The notes under the pieces: generated by a model | Databases searched by the model: none | What the model was told of the DNA's origin: nothing | Seen by the model: the letters and a program-made list of their open reading frames with translations, nothing else | Translations under genes and position numbers: made by a program | Source: Polytrichum commune | Taxonomy: Eukaryota; Streptophyta; Polytrichopsida; Polytrichales; Polytrichaceae | NCBI GenBank assembly: GCA_950295325.1 | Contig: OX485809.1 | Location: 14,694,001 to 14,758,000 of the forward strand | Direction: 5' to 3' | DNA: 64,000 bases | Part shown: positions 1 through 13,500 of the stretch, in pieces | How the letters are laid out: every line of letters begins with the position of its first letter | How positions within the stretch are numbered: position 1 is the stretch's first letter

Positions 1-967
1 ATCTAGGTGGTAGGTTGGCTTCTAGGGATATCACAGGGGACCTTTGGTGGTTTCATAGTGACTTGAGCTCCAGGGATCTTCGATTGATCTCCGTGAGATC
101 ATTATCAAGGCGGCTGTTGGCTAAATGATCAGAGTGCAGAAGCTGTTTCTTCTTTCAGGGAAGGGCAACTGGATCAAGTGCATCAGACGATAGCAACGAC
201 ATATTCGTCAGGGTAGCATAAAGAGAAAAACTGCAAGGAGATAGCAGATCTGGTTCAGAAGTGTCTGACTCCTTGACGCAATGTAGGAGCAGTAATTATG
301 ATTGGAGGGGAGAGCAACAGTCATGGGGACCAAGTGGAAAGAAAGAAAGCTCTTCTTTCTGGGAGCTGAGTGTTGAAACAGGAACAGTATTAGACGACAG
401 TGTATCAATCGAGGAGGTACTTCTACCTTCCTTCCGTATTTGAAACTTTCTGCTGAGTACTCTTTTCAACAATGGCATTGTACTGGCAACTATAATATTT
501 TCATTTTCAGGAGAAGGCTTTGTTTGTTGTGAGTTCTGCTGCCATGAACTTAATAATTATATTTCATGTAGAATTGGGTGGTTTTGGTGACAGAAATGAA
601 GCCATCTTATTGATTACAACAGTGGGCAGGTTTGATAAGTTGTATTGACTAGCATGCACATATACCTGGTCACATTTGATGTTGTGTGTAGTTGTGGATG
701 TACTGAAAAGAATAGAGTGCGAGCATAACTATGTCGATTTGTGAGGATTGTAACTTGAGCTCTTCAAAGGAAGTTGAATGCAGTTCTTCCTTTTTGACAA
801 GATTCACTAGATGTGTGGCTCTCTGAATTTGAGGAGTAAGCCAGTATGACAAACTTATTTGTTTGTTACTCAAACCTATAGAAGGACAGTAATTAGGGAT
901 TATTAATCACACAATCATGTATCTGGAAGAAATGATTCACCACTATTCTGTCTGAATCCCATAGCAG
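1..967 (+). other. Upstream region and probable 5' UTR of SPK1
   Basis: No open frame that I can support. An AG at 966-967, just before GGG and the SPK1 start codon, looks like a splice acceptor. The 5' UTR is therefore probably split, and the transcription start lies further left or outside the window. Another pyrimidine-rich tract ending in CAG near 158 may be a second UTR acceptor. No repeat stands out. Confidence 0.35.
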
Positions 968-970
968 GGG

Positions 971-3900
971 ATGGGTGAAATTGCTTTGAGCGGGCAGCGG
1001 TTTAAACGTATTCCTCATCCATACTCCGGACAGTCAGCAGATCTTGAGCCTTTGGTTAGCTCCCCTTTCATGTTATGTTTGATTGCTCTATTCATATTGT
1101 CCTGATTTTATGCTCAAATTAGGTAGTCGTTGCAAGAGATATGAGCTGTTTATTTGTGTGTATATACATTACTTTGTTGCAATGTTATTAAACTGATTTA
1201 TGGGCTGGCATCTACACTTATTGGCAGCAATAACTTTGGGAATGTTATTGTTGCCTTTTCTTAAGTCAGATTATCACCAACTACACTAAGTAGGTGAATA
1301 GTGCAGGTCAAAATACTATGTGGTTTGCTTTAATTTGTATTTGTTGGGACTAATACATTTTGATGACATGTAGCTCACCTTTTTGCATAATTTACCACAA
1401 AGTACTTACGAGTCACATCAATTCACATGTGCGTTCAATTAGTGTGGCCTGCAATTATTGGACTTCTAGTCCTATGGTTATAGCAATGACAATAATTGTC
1501 CTGGCTACGTTTTTTGATGCTTGCAGTTGAATGGCAATGTGGATGCATGGCCTCATCTGAAGGAATTGCTGCAAAGCTACAAAGCAGACTGGGTGAAGGA
1601 TGAGAGCAAATATGGGCACTATGACAGTGTGCCACCTCCTTCATTTGAGAACCAGATTTTTGAAGGACCTGACACAGATATAGAGACAGGTCAGCCTTGT
1701 CTCTGTTCACTTTTTTAATCGCCATGAGTAAAATTCTAGATACATTTGGGATGGCAGGTTGTTGTTTCTATACAAGTCATGCTCCTTAAAGTGCTGTGTA
1801 TATTGGAAGGTCATTTTGCTCTTTTATTTTGCTTGTTTTAGTATGTATATATAGGCCATTTCAAATATCCATACTAAAATTGAAGTATGCAACCTTTTTA
1901 TGTATTAACCCTCTTAAGGTTGTCTACAGAGTTGCGACTTTCAAACATAAGGCTTGGTAGAAATGGGGATGCTACAGATGATGAAGATCCGACAACATCA
2001 GGACGGTACTCTGGCAGATTGTTCTCTGGGCGGTTTTCTGGAAGATCTACTGCAAGTGATGTTCCAGATTCGTTCCTCACCAAAGCACAGAAGGTTCTAC
2101 TAAAGCAGCCTTTGTTTTTCTCAAGTCTATAGGTTACACTCATGCACTTAAAGGTGACTTTGTGCTTACAATATTCCTTCCAAATTATATGAAGAGGTGG
2201 AGTATTTTTGGCCATGAATATCTTAATGTGGCCTTAAAATTCTAGTTGTGCTCAGATAATTGTTCACTGTTTGTGTTAAGTTTCTGTCTAATGCACATTT
2301 TGTGTTCTTGAACTGTTTTTTAATGCAGTTAGGCTGATTATCCCATTGTTCGCTACTCTTTGATTGTGGGATTCATTCTTATTGATAACTGATGTTAATG
2401 TCGCATGATTCATGCAGCACTATGGTGGTGCTCCAATACCTCCTTATGAACCAGTTTTTAACTGGCGAGCAGCGAGGGCCTCTGTATTTGGACAAAGGAT
2501 ACCAGAACTTCCATCAGCACTATCACCTAGGTCAAACATAGCACTTAGATTTATTTGTTTTAATTTCAACCTCTAAATTGACCAGGCAATTGGTACATAC
2601 GAGTTGTGCATAAGGGTTATCTGTAGTTGTTTTATATCACGATTTTACAATGTCACGTCTCCAATTTTTCTGTTTTTCAAGCACATTGCTATGAATTTAG
2701 TTTATATTTATCAAGAGATGTAATTTCTGACAAGCCCATGTTATACTTCGTGAAATTACTTGCATTGATTGTGTACCATGCTGAACCCTGGTTCTTCGAC
2801 TCTGGATATATGCAGTGGTGGATTGAAGGTATCTGTCAAGGTTGTGTCTCTAAACATCCAGGCTGGGCTTGTTGGTAAGATTGTGAAGGCTGTTGGCTGC
2901 CAACCACTTGTCATTTGAAATTCACATGGGTTAATGTCAGCTGAAATTTAATTAATGCCTAATACTTTCATATTTCATGTTTCTGTACCTAAGGAGGATA
3001 TATGAGGGTATCTTGTAACGAAGTATGGATTCCTTATTTTAATTCTGATTCTTAGGTGATGGTAAATTCCCAGATTTTGTATTATTTGTCTGAACTTGGA
3101 TGGATTACTTCTTGGGCATTTTCTGTATGAGGTTTGATCTTTTCCAGAGAAAACTTCATGGTTATTAAAATCTAACTCACAAGAATACTGCATAGCCATT
3201 AGATCATGAACCAATCTGAAAGTGAAAGGCCTCAAATATATGGATGGTGGCTAATGTGTACAATACCTCTGCACTGCTCTAATATGTTTTAAAGTGGTGA
3301 TTGCTATTTAATGAGCACAAATGTGGCATGATGCAGAACCATTGTATGGCACCTTGTGTTTGTATCATCGAGAAAAACGGGAAAAGCTTTCAGAGGATTT
3401 TCACTTCCGGTGCTTACCATCAGAATTTCAAGATGTACTTCTACATATCACTCTAATATTTTATGTCTTATTTATTTTATTTTTATTTTTATTAAAATTT
3501 GTGTATCTACTCTGCTCCTGCTCCAGTAAATTTAGCTTTATGTTGGATGTTTTATATATGTTCTACTGAACTTATTATTCGTGCAGGAGGCTGGTGGATA
3601 CCAGAGGAGGGCTGTATTTTCTCTGGAGGCAGCTTCACCAGCAGTGTGTTTGTTGGTCCAGCTTGAAAAGCATGTTACTGAAGAAGGAGGTGTTACGCCC
3701 TCTGTTTATACACGAAAAGAACCTGTGAGTGTGCCCCAGGAGTTGTTTGAAATGTAGTTATTTGATATAACCTTTTTGATACCCTTGCGATGGTAGTAGT
3801 CCTACTAGGGTTCTTATCAGGACTCCTGAATCTCTCTGGCTTTTCTAGATATTCATTTCTGCCTCATGCTAACCAACAATCGGCCATCATGTGAACTACA

Positions 3901-4519
3901 ATACTTGAAAGTTCTTTTGGCATGAGTAGACGGGCTTACACTTCTTATACTATGCTGTTTGTGTTTCCAGGTACACTTAACAGAAAGAGAAAAGCAGAAG
4001 TTGCAAGTCTGGGCACGTGTGATGCCATTTCGAGAACCATTTGCATGGGCAACAGTAGCATTATTTGATGCCAATATCACAGGAGGTGTGGGTGGCTTTT
4101 CATCATCTCCAAACAGCAGCCCACTGCCTCCTGGACTCCTGGGATCAGCTTTGATGGAGGCATCACTTGATTCAGATGGAAGGCTTATTGCTGATTCAAA
4201 GGCAGAGTCTGCAAGTGTGCCAGTTCTGGTTGATGTGCCAAGTCTCCACCGAGTAAAAGAAAACTACACAGAAGAAATGCTTCAGGTTGGTGTATTCTGT
4301 TCCAGCAGCTTGTCTCTCTAGATCTGTAAGGGGCTATAATGTCTGGCACTATATTGTCAAAGTTTTCAATAATTGGAGAAATGCTTTTGTGCTGCATTTG
4401 ATTTCTTGCACTTTCTGTCTTATCTGTATATATGACTTCCATTAGTGGGCTAACTGTGAATAAAATAGCATTGAGCTAAGAATGACCCCATCTCTCCCTT
4501 CCTCTCTCTCTACATGTGT

Positions 4520-4550
<31 letters not shown>

Positions 4551-7500
4551 TATATATACATATACATATATATCTTTTTATGTAAAGGGTGTGGATGCAA
4601 GTTTCCTGAATTTCTGCAAACAGTTCTGATATTTTGCAATTATTGATTGTTTTACACAAATTGTACCCTTTTGGAATAGCCCATATATGTATAAATAGAC
4701 CATGTATTTCTTTCTTATAATCATCTTAATTCTATATTCAAGTATCTGGCATGTTTTAGATTTTCCACAAATTCAACTTTTAAATGTAGTAATAATGACC
4801 AACCTATCAATGTGAGAGTACAACTTATACTCACCTGGTTGTTTGTTTAGCGGATTGCTGCTTATATCAAGTGGAATGTCCGGCTAGAAACACTATTGTT
4901 TTTCACAAACTATTGGGCTTGTATTGTTGCAGGATCCAAAGCGCAAAGTGCACAAGCCTGTGAAGGCTACTTTGCGGCTTGAGATTGAGAGGCTGTATAA
5001 TGATGAACATGAACAGGACCTTATCTCTGAGTGTGGTAGCTTTAGTAATGGCTCCATTGATGGTGATGCGCGTTCAACAGGGGGGGCTTCTCTCTCAGGG
5101 CGCTCTACTCAGGGCCTTGGATTCACCAAGGCGATGTACAATGGACATCAAAAATGGAGCCCAGGGGAAAAGCACCGCTACTTACATTCTGGCAGTGGGA
5201 GTAGCATTGAATTGGGGCGGACTGATGTATGTGTAAAGAATACTACTCCAAGAAGTGAGGCAGTGAGAGATTGTTGGCTACCTGACCTTTTCGTACTTTT
5301 TTGCTTATTGGCTCTCTTGTAAGTAGATTTTATTTTGGCGTTCTAATCAGGTGCTGCACTACATTGTGTATGGCAGTTTCGGGCTGTTGAATTTCGATCA
5401 GGTCCAAAAGCAGAGCCTCTATCGCAGCTGTTACACTGTCTGTACATTTATCCCCAATCGGTTAACTTAAGTAGAAAGCGGAATCTCTTTGTTAGAGTGG
5501 AGCTTCGAAAAGATGATGGTGATATTCGGAAGCCGCCCCTTGAGGTAAGGTCTCATCTAAACGATGTTCTTTTTATGCTATGCATGATTTTCTCCGGTGA
5601 ACATCCTTGTGTATCAGAAAATGAGAGGGTGTAAATTAGAGGTGCCCTGATTGGATTGAAAAGTGAACCAAGTGTTGTCAAAGTCTTCAGAGCAGTATCA
5701 TAGTGTGATTGGCACTGAATCATATTCTTGGTGTTGTATAACAGCATGATGTTCAATTCATCAGATGTGTTCTATATTACCCGTAACTTGGTTTTCAGTC
5801 TGTCGAGTTTTGTCTTGAGTATCCGTAATCCCATGTCATTATCCTCCTATTGGCATGAATTTGTTTCTGGGAAGGTTCCTTGATCCAGACCACATATTAT
5901 GCCTCCAAAAGTGAAGCTTTGTGTCTTCCTTTGTGTTGTTTTTAGGCTTCAGTATCCTGCCCCTTCCATGAGTATGAAATTTCTCACTTTTTCATAAGTT
6001 CTCTTAGCTAGTTTAGTGGTAAGTAGCAGTATTTCCTTTTCTAGCGAGGATAAGTTTTCCTTCTTGGTGAGTCTTGTCTCCCTAGACTTCTGGATGGCCT
6101 TCAAGTGTTTTCTATTTGAAATCGATTTGCTCCTTTGTATCGGGTCTAAAATTTTTATTCTTTTGAATGGATCAGGCACTTTACCCAAGGGATGCAGACA
6201 GCTCTATGCAAAAGTATGCACACTCTCAACTTGATGTCAATACTAAGACCCCTCACTACCATGATGAGTTTAAAGTTCGATTGCCATCCATTCTGACTCC
6301 GCAACACCACCTTCTCTTCACATTCTTCCATGTGGATCTTCAGATGAAGCTTGAGGCACCAAAGCCGGTACAGCAGCTTTTTCCTCTTCATTTTCTAAGC
6401 TAGTATTTATGGCTGAAAATTTCTTTATCCTGTATCTGCATAAATCTGAAAGATGGATTGGACTTCAATTCGTTATATTAGACATTTACTGATTTCTGGC
6501 TGTATGGCAGGTTGTAGTGGGGTACTCTGTTCTCCCGCTCTTATTTGCTTGTCAGTAAGTTTCACGATGCCTCACCAAGACGATATGATATTTTAAACCT
6601 CTGGATATCAATACCAAGTACCATCTGCTAGTACTGTAAATTATCAAATTCTTGGCTTAATTCAATCATCAAAATACAAAATAAATTGGTTCAGCTGTTA
6701 ATTATCTCTGCCTTGATGTGGCCAGATCTGAATGTTTTAGTCACATGCCAGGTAGTGACAATCAATGTGTAGTCAAATTATTTGATCTTGATATCAAAGA
6801 CTATGAAGCAATTTAAGGATTCAGTTGTGATTTTATGTTCATAATGTGGTGGCTGCAGAGTACATCGGTTGGATGGTAGCCTACCCATTGCCAAAGAACT
6901 GTATTCAAATTATTTGCAAGACAATGTGAAGGTTCGTTGGAATGTTTTTGGCTTTAAAGTGCTTTTTTTTTAAACCTTTCAAAAATACATGTTGATGATT
7001 GAGTTACTCTTTTGAAGTTCTATACTGTCTATGGTATATAGTGTCACCAGCCTAATGGTGTCACTTATCCTATTATGAGATGTATGTCTAAGTTATACTT
7101 ATGTTCAAGAGGTTGACTATTAGGGTAACCACATGACACTTGGCATTAGAATGCTCAATAATACTATTGAGTCCTATATCTAGATTACTGTAAGTTGACC
7201 ATCACTGGAAACACACAACACTTGGCATTAGTGCACTCAAATAATGTCTTCCTCTTGGTTTCTAAAACATAAACTAATATCTGAAGAGCCATTATGTCCT
7301 ACACTAAACATCATACTATAAAACATCATTCACTTCAAATAATTACTTACACTGACAAATACTTCATGTTGACAACTAGCAGAAGTGACATTTGTAGACC
7401 TCTAGGCAAATTAGGGTAGCCCTTTGCAAATAGTGTATCTGACACTAAATAGCTTACACATTCTTTAATGTCAATGGTTGTCAGGGTCACTTACTATTTG

Positions 7501-10500
7501 GAACTACGAAATGCTATAGCTTCTTACTGCATATTTGATATTTTACAAATAAAGTACAAACTGGTAGGTTGGATATTATAGAACATGAATCACTTTGCGT
7601 GGCAAAGACTTACATTCCAAATAACAAGTGACAACAATGTGTAACTCCAAATAGTAAGTGACACTACATATCATAAACAGTGTAGTGAAGGAGATGAGGT
7701 TCCATTGGCTTTTCTCCTCCATTTTTATGAAAACTCAATGTCTCAGGTTTTCCCCATGGGCATTGATTCCTGCTTTAGTTAACAGCTGTTACTAAGAGTC
7801 TATTGTGGATTTTTACACAGCAGAAACAACTTTCATGTCCTGATCTGTGGTTAAGTATCATTTGGAACCCTTATGGCTAGTCTACAAATTGCAGGAAAGG
7901 TTGGAGTACCTTGATGATGGAAGAACAGTATTTAAACTTCGATCACGATTGTGCTCATCACTTTACTCTGTAAATGAGAGAATACGAGAATTTTTTGCCG
8001 AGTATGACCGCCATATTCTACGGACAAGTCCTCCCTGGGGCACTGAGCTAATGGAGGTATGTCAATCTATTTGCAGCAGTACATTTGCAATGAACTCTAC
8101 CTTGCCACCTATCTACAAACTAGATCTTGTAATAAAAGAAGAATTATCATATCGCAGACTCCTTATGACATCTGGGAAGGCTGCACATGTACCAATCGTG
8201 ATCTAGAGTCGGCAGACTTTGTGATCTCAATTTGATAGGCAATATGTTCACGGCAGTCCTTTCAGATATGTTTTACTCCACGGACGGTGTAGGAAACTTC
8301 TCTGTCTGATCACCAATTAATATTCAACTGACTTAATAATCATGAGGATTTGTAGGCCATCAATGCATTGAAGACTGTTGAGTCAACAGCAATGCTGCAG
8401 TTCCTTCAGCCGTGTTTGAATATGCTTTTGCGCATGATTGGCGATGGAGGAGAAACTCTGCAGGTTTATTATTTACCCAGATTTCCAAGCCCCACTTTCC
8501 TTCTACTTATCTGCTATATATCTCCGTTACATTCACTGAAAATGTTTCTTTTCCAGTACAGGAGCTTGCTTTTGATGTGACTGAGCGAGGCTAATCACTA
8601 GGATTTTATAGAGGTGTTTGTCGGTAGCAAGGCAATGTGATGGGTGGATATTTTCATCAGTAAAAAGAAGATTATTGAAAAAATTCTTTGGCTATCTTCT
8701 ATTGTAAGTAGATTCAAACAGAAAACCTTAAATCTCATTCCACATTAAACTATGCGTATTTAGAGTTAAGTATTCCTAAACTAACGTGTTTAAAAATGTT
8801 TTCCAGGTTGCTGCATTTCGATCAATGGTCAATATCATAACCAGGTATTAATCTCCTGATACTAGAATATATTGCAATGAGCAATTTTTGATGTGAGTGC
8901 ACCAGATATTGATTTTTCATGGTATCTACTCGCTTGTAGGGTACAAGCTGAAACATCGGATGGAGCTGAGCGTAATCGCTATCTTGTGCAATATGTGGAT
9001 TATGCATTTGATGATTTTGGTGGTCGCCACGAACCTGTGTATCCAGGCCTCTGCAGTGTCTGGCGAAGTCTAGCCCGCAGCAAGGTACATAGCGAATTCA
9101 TTTCAAACTAGCACTGATCACTGTTCACATATTCGTTCAGGATCTATGCTTTCAACACAAGTTTTGGGGCCAGTTTATTAACAGATGTATTGGTGATGTA
9201 GGCCAAGGGCTACAGGGTTGGACCTGTGTATGATGATGTCCTTTCTATGGCTTGGGTATTTCTGGAGCTAATTGTCAAGTCAATGGCTCTTGAGCAGTCT
9301 CGCACCTACTGTGAGGCTCTTCCTCCAGGTATGTCCCCAGTGGCAAAATTGTCAAATCATCCCTGAAGATACTCACTTTGCTTGAGATGCTGTACACTAT
9401 TTTTTTAGACTTTGTATTAGTGTGATGTGAATGTCTATTTCTAGACAGACTTCCTGGGTTTCTGAGGGCTGGGATGCATCACATTTTATAGGATTTCTAC
9501 AATCAGCACTCTGGATTTCCATTGTTGTCAGTAATCTAACAATTAGTAATCTCAACAAACAAATTGTTGGTGATTAGTTTATGCGTGAATTGGATGCCTT
9601 AGTATGTTTTGAAACTTGACAATGTATGTCAATGATGACTATGTGCAGGTGAAGAGTTGCCCCCGCTACAGCTCAATGATGAGGTGTTTAAAAGCATTGG
9701 CCAGTTGTACGATTGCCTGTTAACAGAGGTTCATGAGCGTGGCAAGAAGGGACTTATTCTTGCCAAGAGGCTGAACAGTAGTCTGGCATTCTTCTGCTAT
9801 GACCTTCTCTCAGTCATTGAGCCCCGGCAAGTTTTTGAGTTGGTGAGTGGGTCTATTTACAAGCTGCTGGGTTTTACATGCTAGAGTCCTGATGATGGAT
9901 TTTTGTGGACATATCAGCAGTTTGATTATATGAAAATTTACACTCCTTCATTAATGTAGTCCGTCCAATGGCTACATTGATGTTACTATTGAGCTCTTTT
10001 ATCAAGAACAGTACTGAAATGTACTGTGTTGGATCTACAGGTAGCGCTCTATTTCAATAAGTTCACAGGGGTTTGTCAATCAGTGATACACGAATGCAAA
10101 TTGAACTTTCTGCGCATCATCTGTGATCATGATTTGTTTGTTGAGATGCCTGGTAGAGATCCTACAGAGAGGTGGGTGTACTAGAGAACTCTCAGGCCTT
10201 GGAAGTCCGCTTTGTCTTTGTATGGCCAGGTTGTTGGTGATCGATGCTCATGTGCCCTTTGCCTGTTACTATTGAAGTTCAAATGCGTGATTGTGTTATG
10301 CAATTTCTGTTAAAGTCCAGGATGTCCCTGTATGAATTTATTTTAAGCCAGGGAACTGTTCCTGGTTGATTCTGGATATCTGTAGGTTGTTAATGGCTTA
10401 CAATGACATTGTAATCCAATCAAATTTAATTGACGTCTATGTGTTTGACTGAAGTTTAGCCTCCTACCCCAACAATCAATGACAAAAATAGAGGACTGGC

Positions 10501-13500
10501 TTTTTGATAAGATGATTATACATTCACTGGCACATGTCAGTTATCTTCACTTGTATGGTTTAATTGCAGGAATTATTTGGCATCAGTGCTGATGCAGGAG
10601 CTCTTCATTACTTGGGATCATGAAGATGGAGCCTTGAAAGCCAAGGTTGTTAGCAGTTCATGTGCTTGAAGAGGATTAGTGCAGCTACTGCTAGTTATGT
10701 GTAGATGTAATGCCTATAGAAGTTATTTTGAAAATTTGAAATTTTTATTATTGAGGTGAAAGTGATACACCACACAAGAACATGCCAAGGATATAGGAAG
10801 TATTGGATGTAATGTGAAATGTGTCACCAAATCTGGTATTGAATATGTTTCTGCTGTGTAGGCAACTCGGATTCTTGTGCAGCTTATGTGCAAGCATGAA
10901 TATGATGCGCGTTACCAAACTCTGGATGACAAACTCTACATTGCACAGCGCTACTTTCCATTAGTAGGGCTGGTAAGCTGAGAGGAAATATTGCGTTATT
11001 CTTGTCAATAGACTTATAGGTCCCAGGTTACCCTTGGTTATATCCACTTTTTTGTTTATGAACAGTGCCTTTTGTCATTTTCTACTGTTTTCTTGCTGTG
11101 CAAGTTTGCATCTAGAAAGTGTTGAACCCCCTAGACTGAGGTATTCATTTTAATTCTGTTTTGTTCTTGTTTTCTCAAGAACTGATGGGGGATTTGGTCA
11201 CTCTTGGACTGTATGGGGCAGATTTTGGATGAGATGCCAGTCTTCTATGGGTTGGGCCCCACTGAGAAGCGTGAGATATTGGTATGTGTGCTGCACATTC
11301 TCCGATACTTGGATGATGCATCCCTTGTTAAAGCTTGGCAGCAAAATATGGCTCGAACAAGGCTGTTCTTTAAGCTTCTTGAAGAGTGCCAAGAACTTCT
11401 AGAGGTGAGAACTCACAGCATATGATATTGTCTATCTCTTCACTAAACTAATATGGTTTATTCTGAAGCATGTGCAAAATTGAAGTTCTTGTGAGCTATA
11501 TACATGCAGGGGCACCACAGATAGAAAAGTCTTACTCTCTGCGGGGTGAAATTAGGAACTGGCAAGCTTTTAAGTTGAGTTGAGAAATGCAGAACAATCA
11601 GTGTCTTTTATTAATACCACTACTAATGTCACTCATTCAAACGTTGCTGGATATTGTGTGTGCAGTACAAGAAGGCAGGAGCTGATGGCTTGATGGGTGC
11701 TATGCCTGCAAATGAACAGGGAGAGAGCCCCCTTCGCTATTCTGAGAAGCTCTCTCCTGCTATCAATCATTTTCTTGTTGAAGCTTCTCGACAGGATGTT
11801 AGAGTAAGTGCAATTCTAGATTCCTCAATGTAAAAATTTGGGTCCCCCCTTTCTTCATTTCATTGGTTTGTCCAGGATTACTGTAGCTCAGGATCAAAGG
11901 CAACAGAAATAGCTGGTATTTATAAGCATCTGTCACATCCTGTTGCTTCTTCTTTATATCCTTTTTGGCACATTGAAGGTTATATGAGTAGCCCCAAGTC
12001 AAAGCCCAATCCCATTTGTGTCCCCTATCTAAGACTCCCTTGTCTTATGTACCGCAGCTTACAAAAAGTTCTCCTGGGGCCCAGTGGATAGTGCCTCAGG
12101 TGAGTCCAGACATCAGTTCTTTCTGGAAAAGGGTAAGCCCAATATCAAATAGTTCAAGTAGCCCAAGTCATCCTCACTCATTACGGGAAGCTTTGGCACA
12201 AGCTCAGTCAGCGGGAAGGGGAGGAGGCAGGGCTCTCCGTGAGAGCCTGCATCCCATGCTCCGGCAAAAACTGGTCAGCATCTTACTCTGCTAGATATCT
12301 GGTTTATGAGAGAGATATTGTTTATCAATGTCATTCTTTGTATTTTCCAGATTTTGAGCATCTTCATTAAGAGCCAATTCCTGATACTGTCATATTGCAG
12401 GAACTTTGGGAAGAAAATCTCAGTGCCTCAGTGATGCTTCAGATTCTGGAGATTCTAGAGAAGTTTATGGATGCTACATCAAATCAGGCTGTCGCAACTG
12501 ACTATATGAAGCTTGATTGTATCACAACTATATTTATTGGATTTTTAGGAAGAAGCCAGCCTTTACCTTTCTGGAAGGCTTTTCTACCTGTGTTCAATAA
12601 CTTATTTAGTCGTCATGGGAAAACACTTATGAGCCGAGAAAATGATAGGTTCTTGAAACAAGTTGCTTTCCATCTCTTGAGGCTGGGGGTTTTCCGAAAT
12701 GAGTCGATTCGGAAACGGGCAGTTGTGGCACTCCAGATCCTTGTTCGAGTAAGATCTATTCCTGTTTCCAGTGTTCATGCTGACTTGCATGGTCTCTAAA
12801 AGTGCAAAAAAATAATGCTCATCGAAGGTGCAAAAAATGATAGACAAGTGTTCAAGAAGAAGATATTCCTAGAAACTGTTGTTATTATTAGTCATTATGC
12901 ACACCACATTCTATTGCATGTCAAGTTGGTTTTTCCTCAAAGCATTGCATTCCAATCAGTTCTGTTCATTTTCCTCAGTTGCCGTCATTTACCGCATTTT
13001 CCTTCCATAATGATTCCTGCATCTGTTATGTACCTAATATCTTTGCACTTTAGTGGATTTAGCCCTTCTGTTGACAATTTAGAAATGTGCGGTGTTTCTG
13101 GTCCCTTTGATGAGCATTATTTTTGCATGTTGGTGACCTTCTCACAGCTTAACTGCACTGGTACTTCTGCAGAACGCATTCCATTATTTTCAAGGTCTCT
13201 CTAGACTCCGTGTGATGCTCACCATCACACTGTCAGAGCTTATGTCAGATGTCCAAGTTACACATCCCCGAATGGATGGGACCTTGGAGGAAAGTGGAGA
13301 ATCACAGCGGCTTCGTAGATCACTTCGACAAATTGCACAGGAGAATGTTAGTCTTGAGCTTCTGCGTGAATGCGGACTTCCTGATAATACACTCACAGAA
13401 ATGCCAGAAGAAGGATGTGAACATCAATGGAGCTGGGATGGAGTGGCTGATCTTTCAAACACTTTGCTCAAAGCTGTGGAGGCTGCTGTTGGACATGCTC